DNA from: JAQVEM01 sp964616545
Lineage (GTDB): Bacteria > Actinomycetota > Humimicrobiia > Humimicrobiales > Humimicrobiaceae
NCBI GenBank assembly: GCA_964616545.1
Contig: CAZTUA010000006.1
Span: 1-52,693, forward strand
Length of the DNA stretch: 52,693 nt
Reading direction: 5' to 3'
The notes under the pieces are model-generated. The model saw only the letters and a list, made by a program, of their open reading frames with translations, was not told the origin of the DNA and made no database searches. The translations under genes and the position numbers were made by a program. Below, one piece after another: positions 27,231 to 34,230 of this stretch. How positions within the stretch are numbered: position 1 is the first letter of the stretch; each line of letters opens with the position of its first letter.

Positions 27231-27272
27231 TATAGCGCAAAAATAATTTTTAAAAAATATTTTTGCGCTATA
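27231..27272. terminator. 42-base palindrome, possible bidirectional terminator
   Basis: Two perfect 15-base arms (TATAGCGCAAAAATA and its complement) flank a 12-base AT loop. The palindrome lies between the plus-strand GH2/remnant and the minus-strand transporter operon that ends at 27355. The position suits a shared terminator. The A/T runs in the stem could give a U-tract on either strand, but no clear T-run follows the stem. Confidence 0.5.
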
Positions 27273-27354
27273 ATTCTAATAAAAACAGTTATTATCTAAA
27301 TCAACTTTAAGCTTATTATTATATAGAGTTCCTATTGGGAAACTACTTTTCATT

Positions 27355-28293
27355 TTACCGGTGGCAGGCCACAAAATGGTCAGGAGCCACTTCTTTAAGT
27401 TCGGGTCTCTTTAAAGCACATCTTTCACTCTTACGGGAAGACTGGCACCTTTCGTAATATACACACCCTTCGGTGAGCTCGGCCTGTTTTGCCTTCAGTT
27501 CTATCTCTACCTGTTCCCATTTTTTATCCAGGCGCGGTACAGCGGACATTAACATTTGTGTATATGGATGAACCGGGTCAAAGTATATTTTTTCAGTAGC
27601 ACCCATTTCCACAATACACCCTCTGTAAAGGATAATTGCTCTCTCACTAATATAATAGCCAAGCGACAGGTCATGAGTTATAAAGAGAATGGACAGGCCT
27701 CGTGATTTCAATTCTGCAAGCAAATTTAAAACATCTACACGGGTGGATGCATCAAGCATGCTTATAATTTCATCTGCTACCAGAAACTTAATATCCAGAA
27801 GCAGGGCACGGGCAATTAGAAATCGCTGAAGCTGGCCGCCGCTTAACTGATGCGGAAATTTATTAAGAACCTGATCTGGATTTAGGCCAACAGCCCGGAG
27901 TGAATTATTTACCTTCTCATTCCATTCACTATCCTTTATTCCTCGAAAAAATTCCTGCCTGATTATAGTGAATATCCTGTCAGCTTTAAAAATGGGGTTA
28001 TAAGAGCTGAATGGGTCCTGAAATACGCCCTGGACATCCCGGTAATAATTTTTAAGCTTTCCTTTTTTAAGAGTAGATATATCAACGTCATCTAACATTA
28101 TCCTGCCGGAGTTTATACTTATCAGGCGTAAAATCATTTTTCCTATAGTACTTTTACCGCTTCCGCTTTCACCAATTAATGAAACAACTTCTCCTTCTCC
28201 GATTTCAAAACTTACGTCAACCACTGCCGGGAGTAATTTTCCTCCGAATGTTCCCGTTTTATAAATTTTTGACACTTTTTCAAGTTGAAGCAT
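27355..28293 (-). CDS. Opp/Dpp-type ABC transporter ATPase (OppF-like)
   Basis: A 312-residue nucleotide-binding subunit with Walker A GESGSGKST, Q-loop QDPFSSYNPIF, signature LSGGQLQR and Walker B LVADEI followed by MLDAST. The C-terminal oligopeptide-type extension has the cysteine-bearing CVYYERCQ segment; in this subfamily such cysteines can hold an iron-sulfur cluster. The start is the ATG at 28293, because GGAAGGAG lies upstream and the family sequence begins there; the frame stays open further upstream inside oppD. It is the last gene of the five-gene operon. Confidence 0.9.
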   Translation of the reverse strand: MLQLEKVSKIYKTGTFGGKLLPAVVDVSFEIGEGEVVSLIGESGSGKSTIGKMILRLISINSGRIMLDDVDISTLKKGKLKNYYRDVQGVFQDPFSSYNPIFKADRIFTIIRQEFFRGIKDSEWNEKVNNSLRAVGLNPDQVLNKFPHQLSGGQLQRFLIARALLLDIKFLVADEIISMLDASTRVDVLNLLAELKSRGLSILFITHDLSLGYYISERAIILYRGCIVEMGATEKIYFDPVHPYTQMLMSAVPRLDKKWEQVEIELKAKQAELTEGCVYYERCQSSRKSERCALKRPELKEVAPDHFVACHR

Positions 28294-28294
28294 T

Positions 28295-29248
28295 TTATCC
28301 ACGCTCCTTCCAGCAGGCAACATAGTGATCTTTTTCGATTTCAATAAATGGCGGTTCCTCAACACATTTATCAAATGCAACAGGGCATCTTTCTCTAAAC
28401 CTGCACCCAACCGGAGGTTTAAGTAATTGGGGAGTATTGCCGGGAATTCCTTTAAGTTTTTTTTCTGAATATTTTACTCCAACTTTAGGAAGTGATGAAA
28501 TTAAGAGTTTGGTATAAGGATGCCTGGGTGAATGTATTATTGTCCCGGTAGATGCTTTTTCTGCAAGTTTGCCTGCATACATTACAAGAATACTATCTGC
28601 AATCTGGTAAAGTATTGAAATATCATGGGTAATGACTATCATGCTTTTAACAAATTTTCTGTTCCTGAATTCAACAAGCATCTCTGCCACAGCTTTCTGG
28701 GTTGAAACATCAAGAGCTGAAGTAATTTCGTCTGCTATTAGAAGCGAAGGATTTAGAAGGGTAGATAGAACAAGAACCATCCTCTGTTTCATACCACCTG
28801 AAAGTTCTATAGGGTACATGCCGAGCACATTATGGTTTAATTCAACAAGATCCAGTCTTCTTTGTAATTCAGGTCTGGTTTTTTTATAGCTAACACCTCT
28901 GGAATTTAAAAGTTCTGATGTCATTTTTCCTATCTTGCGTGTGGGATTCATGGCATTCATGGCATACTGCGGTATGATGGAAATTTTTTTGAACCTGAAT
29001 GTATTCATTTTGCGTGTATTCCATATTGGTAATTCTTGGTTATCCAGTTTAACATTGCCTTCTACATATTTCATGGGAGGATAAAGACGGATAAGGCTGT
29101 GTCCAAGTGTTGTTTTCCCGCAGCCGGATTCACCTGCAAGTCCCATTATTTCTCCGTCACTGATAGAAAATGTTGCACCGTCAAGCGCTTTAACATCACC
29201 CCTGAGGGTCTGGTAATAAATTTTAAGATTTTTTATATCTAAACTCAT
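28295..29248 (-). CDS. Opp/Dpp-type ABC transporter ATPase (OppD-like)
   Basis: A 317-residue nucleotide-binding subunit with Walker A GESGCGKTT, signature LSGGMKQR, Walker B LLIADEITSALD and switch His in ITHDIS. The C-terminal GCRFRERCPVAFDKC segment carries the cysteines typical of the family. It pairs with the OppF-like subunit to power import. It begins four bases after the oppC-like stop and ends one base before the next start, so the genes are tightly coupled. Confidence 0.92.
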   Translation of the reverse strand: MSLDIKNLKIYYQTLRGDVKALDGATFSISDGEIMGLAGESGCGKTTLGHSLIRLYPPMKYVEGNVKLDNQELPIWNTRKMNTFRFKKISIIPQYAMNAMNPTRKIGKMTSELLNSRGVSYKKTRPELQRRLDLVELNHNVLGMYPIELSGGMKQRMVLVLSTLLNPSLLIADEITSALDVSTQKAVAEMLVEFRNRKFVKSMIVITHDISILYQIADSILVMYAGKLAEKASTGTIIHSPRHPYTKLLISSLPKVGVKYSEKKLKGIPGNTPQLLKPPVGCRFRERCPVAFDKCVEEPPFIEIEKDHYVACWKERG

Positions 29249-29252
29249 TTTC

Positions 29253-30158
29253 TCACATCTCCCTCAGTTTAGGGTTAAAAACTTCATCCAGTCCGACGTT
29301 CATAATATACAGGGCCCCTACGATAAGCATTATAGCAAGCCCCGGCGGTACGAACCACCACCAGTTCCCAAACTGCAATGCACCCCACATAACTGCATAG
29401 TTCATCATAAGACCGAGTGAAATTGCATTTGTCGGGCCGAGTCCGATAAAATCCAGGGTAGCAGCAATAAGTATTGCTCCTCCAAACTGGAGGATAAATG
29501 TCATAAGCAGATAAGACATCATGTTCGGAGCGATTTCTGTAAAAATAATTTTCAAAGGTTTCATACCGCTCATTTTTGCCAGGTCAACAAAATCCCTTGA
29601 GCGCAGTGAAAATGTCTGGGATCTGATTGCCCTTGCAGCCCAGGGCCAGGCAGTAAACCCGATAAAAATGCTCTCTGTGAGAATACCCCTGACTTTAAGA
29701 TAGGCTGCTATTATGAGAAGTAATGCGAATGTAGGTATAGTAAGAATTATATTTGTCAGTATGTTTAAGCTTTCATCAACCATGCCCCCGCGATAGCCTG
29801 CGGTAAAGCCTATAATAATCCCGATAAGGGTTGCTATTCCTCCGCCTACAATGCCAACGATAAATGAAGCTCTCAGGCCCTGAACAAATTGTGTATAAAC
29901 ATCCTGCCCGAATGTGGTGGTGCCAAACCAGTACTCTAAAGATGGCGGTTGTGATATGGGACCTATATAAGCATTCCACTGATAATCAGTAAAGAGCGGT
30001 CCTATCAGTGCGAGTAAAATAAAGAAAAGAACAACACATAATCCAATCTTAAGCTTGTTGTTTCTTAGGGCAAAATAGATAAATTCGTTTATTTTCTTTT
30101 CTTTTTTGAAGGGAATTTTTGACTTTTCTAATTTCTTAATCTGTGTCTGTTCTATCAT
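29253..30158 (-). CDS. Opp/Dpp-type ABC transporter permease (OppC-like)
   Basis: A 301-residue permease with an N-terminal cytoplasmic segment, one helix at about 37-57 and a five-helix transport core. The ATPase-contact (EAA-like) motif is in the FVDLAKMSGMKPLKIIFTEI region. A GxxTFGQDVYTQ segment typical of OppC is also present. Its ATG overlaps the stop of the upstream permease by four bases. Confidence 0.9.
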   Translation of the reverse strand: MIEQTQIKKLEKSKIPFKKEKKINEFIYFALRNNKLKIGLCVVLFFILLALIGPLFTDYQWNAYIGPISQPPSLEYWFGTTTFGQDVYTQFVQGLRASFIVGIVGGGIATLIGIIIGFTAGYRGGMVDESLNILTNIILTIPTFALLLIIAAYLKVRGILTESIFIGFTAWPWAARAIRSQTFSLRSRDFVDLAKMSGMKPLKIIFTEIAPNMMSYLLMTFILQFGGAILIAATLDFIGLGPTNAISLGLMMNYAVMWGALQFGNWWWFVPPGLAIMLIVGALYIMNVGLDEVFNPKLREM

Positions 30159-31147
30159 GCTGACCCACCTACCATTCCCAATCGGGTCCTCGGATCTATG
30201 ATAACATAAACAATATCAATGATAAAATTAGCAATCAATACTCCAATTATTATAAACAGAAAGCACCCCTGTATAAGAAAGTAATCTTTATTCTGAATGG
30301 CTGAAAGAATAAGACTGCCGAGTCCCGGATAGGAGAAGACAACTTCTGTCACCAGTGCTCCGGCAACAATTACGCCAAGCTGAAGAGCCAGTCCTGTAAT
30401 CTGGGGAAGCAGTGCATTTCTGAATGCATATCTTCTGATTAATTTTCTTGGAGCTCCAAGAGCATCCAGATAGTGGGAATAGTCAGCTTCAAGTTCGTAA
30501 ATAATCATATTTCTCATTCCAATTGCCCAGCCTCCGAATTGTACTATAAAAAGAGAGGCAAATGGCAGGAACCAGTGCCTGATAAGGCTGGAAATATAAG
30601 TCCATGATAATGAGGGCGCCAGGTTAAAACCGTAAGCGCCTGCAACGGGAAAAATACCCGCAACTATTCCAAGTGACCAGGCGAGTAATATTCCAAGCCA
30701 CATATAGGGAGTGGCTGTCAGTAGATACCCGAGTGGCAATACAGTATTATCAAGCCATTTTGTCCGTGCCGCAAAAGCGCCAAATTTATTTCCTGCATAA
30801 AAACTCAGAAGTATTGCAGGAACCAGTATGGCTATACTGTAAGGTACAGATCTCATGATGACATCCGATACTTTCTGAGGGAATAAATAAACGCTTGTAC
30901 CGAGGTCACCGTGAAAAAGAGCAATCCAGAAATTTATATACTGCCTCCATATTGGTATATCCAGCCCGAAAGCTTTTGTATAGTAGCCGTACATTACGTC
31001 TGCGGCTTCTGCACGAACGGCGACTCTTGATAATAAAGTTACTATAGGGTTTCCGGGCATTAATCGTGGAATTGCCCAGTCTACTGTCACTGCTAAAAAA
31101 AAGGTAGAGAGATAGATTATTATCTTTCTCCCGAAATAACGCCCCAC
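30155..31147 (-). CDS. Opp/Dpp-type ABC transporter permease (OppB-like)
   Basis: A 330-residue permease with about six helices. The RLMPGNPI segment after helix 1 is typical of OppB, and the ATPase-contact motif is in YSHYLDALGAPRKLIRRYAFRNA. It follows the binding-protein gene, separated by a ~110-base gap holding a GC-rich hairpin. A CCTCC-complement ribosome site precedes the start. Together with the OppC-like partner it forms the membrane channel for the imported oligosaccharide. Confidence 0.9.
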   Translation of the reverse strand: MGRYFGRKIIIYLSTFFLAVTVDWAIPRLMPGNPIVTLLSRVAVRAEAADVMYGYYTKAFGLDIPIWRQYINFWIALFHGDLGTSVYLFPQKVSDVIMRSVPYSIAILVPAILLSFYAGNKFGAFAARTKWLDNTVLPLGYLLTATPYMWLGILLAWSLGIVAGIFPVAGAYGFNLAPSLSWTYISSLIRHWFLPFASLFIVQFGGWAIGMRNMIIYELEADYSHYLDALGAPRKLIRRYAFRNALLPQITGLALQLGVIVAGALVTEVVFSYPGLGSLILSAIQNKDYFLIQGCFLFIIIGVLIANFIIDIVYVIIDPRTRLGMVGGSA

Positions 31148-31187
31148 GCTACCTCCTTTTAATAAGAAAATTTTAAATTATAAAATT

Positions 31188-31218
31188 CGCCCCTCCCGCA
31201 GTATCAGGGGGAGGGGCG
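31188..31218 (-). terminator. GC-rich hairpin between binding-protein and permease genes
   Basis: Arms CGCCCCTCCC and GGGAGGGGCG pair perfectly across an 11-base loop. On the transcribed (minus) strand it comes about 40 bases after the binding-protein stop and is followed by an A/T-rich run. It probably acts as a partial terminator or 3' mRNA stabiliser, giving more binding protein than permease, a common arrangement in ABC operons. Confidence 0.7.
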
Positions 31219-31257
31219 TTCATTATACTACAATTTATACTGCCATCTCAACCTATC

Positions 31258-33057
31258 TTATTTAACCATAACAAAATCGCTTAGATGCGGCATAAGACCG
31301 GTTGGGTCAGATGGAGATACCAGACCTGCATAAGCTATGTTGGCAATATCATCTGTGTTGATAGCAAATGCCAGTGCTCTTCTGAAAGCCGGGTCATCCA
31401 TCGGTTTTACTTCGGTATTCAGGAACAGTGTGGCTGTATTGGCAGCTATCATGTATGGAGCTTCCGGATAATAAGTCATAACATACCCCTTGTCTACAAG
31501 CTCAGCTACACCCGGGAGGAAGTTGTTGGAAAGGTCAACTTCACCTTTTACAAGTGAACCAAGTGCAACATTATTGCTTGAGAAAAGGATATCAACTATA
31601 TATTTAGGAGCAACTTCAAGTCCGAGAGCATCTTTTGCCCACCAGTTTTCGTTTCTCTTCCATATATTTCTATCCGGGCCTGTGCCTTCATACATATATG
31701 AGCCAGAACCTACAGGATTTTCGTTCATTCCTGAAGTTACATCTTCCTCTGATCTGCTTGCCCAGATATGCTCGGGAACTATGAATATATTGTACAGGTT
31801 ATTTTCCCATTCCTGATAGAGCGGGTCAGTGAATTTAAATTCCAGTGTGTAATCATCTACAAGTACAATTTCATCAAGATAGTTCCATGTTGGAGCGAAC
31901 CAGATTGCCGGGAATTCCTGAGCTATTTCGTAGGTGAATTTAACATCATTTGCATCCAGTGTCTGTCCATCAGTCCATTCGATTCCTTCTCTTATTTTCA
32001 TTAAATAAGTGCTGTCATCGGTCCATTCTCCGCTTTCTGCAAGGAATGGTGTAAGCTCATTGGTCAGAGGATCATACATGAATGGTGTTTCGTACACAAG
32101 TCCGCATGTTCCAGTGGTGTTTGCTTTACTCCAGGTTATAAACGGGTTCCAGTCATTTGGGGGACCCCATGCTGCTCCGCTGATATAGAGAGTTTCATCC
32201 CGCGGATAGGTACCTGTTCCTGGTTCAACATCTTCCTGAAGTTCAAGAGTAGTCAGCGTTAGCAGACCACCCATCTGCCAGTATCCATTCCAGGTAACCG
32301 GGAGTGTATCGGGAGTATCTGCTGCTGAAGTTGGCCAGTTTGTCCATACTGCGTCGCTGTATTGTGCCCAGGCACCGTTATACCATAGCGGTATCATCGG
32401 CATATCTGTCAGGTGAATAGTCTGGATTTCCTCACAGAGAGACAGCATGGTTTCTTTATCAGACATTGAAGTTGCAGCAAGCTGGTCTACGAGGTCAAAT
32501 ATTTCCTGATTATCATATCGGCCAAAATTACCGCTGCCCATTATCTCTTTAACCGGGTGATTGAACATAAGGTTATATGCTGTCCAGGGCGTATTGCTCA
32601 TTAATGCCCAGTTATTAAGTGTTGACTGGAATGAACCATCAACAAGACCGTCGTTCCAGACACCATAATCCGGAGTTTCATTGATAAGGTTGATACCTGC
32701 AGCCTGTGCACTCTGGGAAATTACACTAATTGCTTCCATCCAGTCAGTCCATCCGAACGGACAGGTGACTTCAAGTTCAATTTTAGAGCCGTCGGGAGCT
32801 TCTACAAGACCGTCACCGTCTGTATCAACATATCCAGCATCAGCCAGAATTTGAGCGGCAATATCCGGGTCATAATAGAAAGCCAGCGGGTATTCCCCTG
32901 GTTCTTCAGCTGCCGGTTCCTCAGCCGGTTCTTCAGCTGCCGGTTCTTCAGCTGCCGGTTCCTCTGCTACAGGTTCTTCTGCTGCTTCTGCACAACCTGC
33001 AAGAGAAAAAACTGTTATTACTGATATTACGATTAGCCATAAAAATACTTTTTTCAC
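31258..33057 (-). CDS. Family-5 solute-binding lipoprotein with circularly permuted domain order
   Basis: A 599-residue lipoprotein. The signal ends at LAGC (Cys22); an acidic linker of EEP repeats runs to about residue 56. What follows is out of the family's normal order. Residues 58-274 match the C-terminal half of cellobiose-type family-5 binding proteins (YYDPDIAAQILADAGY, CPFGWTDWMEAI, MPMIPLWYNGAW, VWTNWP). A short linker (275-286) leads into residues 287-599, which match the N-terminal half (ETLYISGAAWGPPNDWNPF, GLVYETPFMYDPLT, IREGIEWTDGQ, LSNNFLPGV, FRRALAFAINTDDIA). The protein ends at SPSDPTGLMPHLS plus eight residues, just where an unpermuted relative would continue into the YDP segment. 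The closest type I recall is the Thermotoga cellobiose-binding protein, so beta-glucan oligosaccharides are the likely ligand. The start is GTG with GGAGG six bases upstream. Confidence 0.88.
   Translation of the reverse strand: MKKVFLWLIVISVITVFSLAGCAEAAEEPVAEEPAAEEPAAEEPAEEPAAEEPGEYPLAFYYDPDIAAQILADAGYVDTDGDGLVEAPDGSKIELEVTCPFGWTDWMEAISVISQSAQAAGINLINETPDYGVWNDGLVDGSFQSTLNNWALMSNTPWTAYNLMFNHPVKEIMGSGNFGRYDNQEIFDLVDQLAATSMSDKETMLSLCEEIQTIHLTDMPMIPLWYNGAWAQYSDAVWTNWPTSAADTPDTLPVTWNGYWQMGGLLTLTTLELQEDVEPGTGTYPRDETLYISGAAWGPPNDWNPFITWSKANTTGTCGLVYETPFMYDPLTNELTPFLAESGEWTDDSTYLMKIREGIEWTDGQTLDANDVKFTYEIAQEFPAIWFAPTWNYLDEIVLVDDYTLEFKFTDPLYQEWENNLYNIFIVPEHIWASRSEEDVTSGMNENPVGSGSYMYEGTGPDRNIWKRNENWWAKDALGLEVAPKYIVDILFSSNNVALGSLVKGEVDLSNNFLPGVAELVDKGYVMTYYPEAPYMIAANTATLFLNTEVKPMDDPAFRRALAFAINTDDIANIAYAGLVSPSDPTGLMPHLSDFVMVK
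32898..32990. repeat. 15-base tandem repeat encoding the EEP linker
   Basis: Imperfect tandem copies of a 15-base unit (plus strand GCCGGTTCTTCAGCT) encode the acidic (A)AEEP repeats between the lipidated cysteine and the first domain of the binding protein. Acidic linkers of this kind occur as tethers in lipoproteins of low-GC anaerobes. The repeat is a natural site for slippage or recombination and lies right beside one permutation joint. Confidence 0.7.
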
Positions 33058-33141
33058 TCTTAGCCTCCTTTTAAGGTTTTGGTATTGGGAGTAATGGCTT
33101 TAGCAAATAATTGATTATGTCACCTCCTTCCATATATAGTG

Positions 33142-33155
33142 TAGAATCGTGTTTA
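33142..33155. promoter_or_regulatory. Second, weaker LacI-type operator of the transporter operon
   Basis: TAGAATCGTGTTTA keeps a perfect right half (GTGTTTA) and a degenerate left half of the TAAACAC/GTGTTTA motif. Its centre is 31 bases, about three helical turns, from the stronger site at 33173-33186, which would suit cooperative binding. Confidence 0.4.
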
Positions 33156-33172
33156 TTTATTTTTTATAAACA

Positions 33173-33217
33173 TAAACCCGTGTTCAATATTTTACAACAG
33201 GCTTTTTTTGTAGTCAA
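33173..33217 (-). promoter_or_regulatory. Promoter and LacI-type operator of the transporter operon
   Basis: On the minus strand, TTGACT (33217-33212), a 17-base spacer and TAAAAT (33194-33189) form a strong promoter with the same hexamers as the lacI promoter. The operator TAAACCCGTGTTCA (33173-33186) starts two bases after the -10, covering the transcription start. This ties the transporter to the LacI regulator 14 kb away. Confidence 0.7.
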
Positions 33218-33347
33218 GAGAAGAATTTATAAACGCTGGAATTCATTTTACAGAACAAAATATATAAAAAAATGAAAGGTCCTGGCTGTTAAAGAGAGGG
33301 AGGCATTCTAGGGATAAATGAAATAAATAGATGATAATTATATTATA

Positions 33348-33376
33348 TTGTACTTTACTTTTTCTTTTTATAAAAT
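33348..33376 (+). promoter_or_regulatory. Candidate promoter of the cDPG operon
   Basis: TTGTAC (33348-33353) and TAAAAT (33371-33376) are 17 bases apart, about 57 bases before the metallophosphoesterase gene. The rest of the ~375-base divergent gap holds the transporter promoter, its operators and its long leader. Confidence 0.4.
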
Positions 33377-33432
33377 TAACAGAACAAATAATTTAATGAT
33401 GGGAATTAAAAACTAATCCGGAAAGGAAATTA

Positions 33433-34230
33433 ATGGCAGGTAAAAATAAAGAAACAGTTATAGTACAGATATCGGATATTCATGTTGGCGAAAAACATTT
33501 TGTACCAAGTCTGCTGACAAGGTGCATTGATGAAATAAATGAGCTTGCACCTGATGTTGTAATCATAACGGGAGACCTTACTGCCAATGGTTTTAGAATG
33601 GAATATGATACAGTCAAGAATTATCTTTCTCCAATTAAATGCAAAAATCTTATCGTGCAGCTGGGAAATCATGATTCCAGAAATGTCGGGTATATGCATT
33701 TTGAAGATATTTTTGGCAGCAGATATGTTTCCTTTAACAATGGTAAGATTACAATTGTTGCTGCAGACTCTAGTGAGCCTGACCTGGACAACGGACAGAT
33801 AGGAAGAGAACATTATGAATGGATAAAAAAAGAATTCAGTAAATGTGAGACTGACACTTTTAAAATATTCGCTATGCACCATCATCTGGTATCAGTCCCC
33901 AATACAGGAAGAGAAAGAAACATTGTAAATGATGCCGGAGATGTTCTGGAAACGGTGGTTGATGCCGGTGTGGATATGGTTCTGTGCGGCCACAAACACG
34001 TCCCTTATTTATGGAGAGTAGAGGATTTGCTTGTAGTGACTGCGGGAACAGTTTCCTGTTTGAGGCTCAGAGGAAAGATTGAGCCAAGCTATAACATAAT
34101 TTACGTAAGGGAAAAAGAAATAGATATATTCAGAAGGTCGCCTTTTGACAGAATTGAGAAAATCATAGGAGTAGAAAGAAAAGAGAAAAAGAGCAAACTT
34201 TGTGATAAGTTTATTGAAGAAAAAAAGTAA
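33433..34230 (+). CDS. Calcineurin-like metallophosphoesterase of the cDPG operon
   Basis: A 265-residue soluble phosphoesterase with all metal-site motifs: Asp15-Ile-His17, Gly47-Asp48, GNHD (78-81), a His in the MHHHLV segment and the final GHKH. The layout is that of class III cyclic nucleotide phosphodiesterases (CpdA-like), but the substrate is not fixed by these motifs. AAAGGAAA gives a good ribosome site. The next gene, cyclic 2,3-diphosphoglycerate synthetase, starts 29 bases before this one's stop, so the two are translationally coupled. That context suggests action on a phosphoglycerate-type compound, for example opening or dephosphorylating cDPG or 2,3-bisphosphoglycerate. This is inference. 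Confidence 0.85.
   Translation: MAGKNKETVIVQISDIHVGEKHFVPSLLTRCIDEINELAPDVVIITGDLTANGFRMEYDTVKNYLSPIKCKNLIVQLGNHDSRNVGYMHFEDIFGSRYVSFNNGKITIVAADSSEPDLDNGQIGREHYEWIKKEFSKCETDTFKIFAMHHHLVSVPNTGRERNIVNDAGDVLETVVDAGVDMVLCGHKHVPYLWRVEDLLVVTAGTVSCLRLRGKIEPSYNIIYVREKEIDIFRRSPFDRIEKIIGVERKEKKSKLCDKFIEEKK

Noticed and set aside
28294..28410. N-terminal extension of the OppF-like ATPase inside oppD
   Set aside because: Family homology begins at the ATG at 28293, which has its own ribosome site; the extra 39 residues are read from oppD in another frame.
31258..33057. Assembly error as explanation of the reversed domain order
   Set aside because: Both joints are in frame, the linker is sensible, and signal, promoter and neighbours are intact. 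A chance misassembly would rarely do this, though read data are needed for certainty.
33430..33885. Long minus-strand open frame opposite the metallophosphoesterase
   Set aside because: It is the antisense shadow of a gene with all catalytic motifs on the plus strand, and its protein has no recognisable features.
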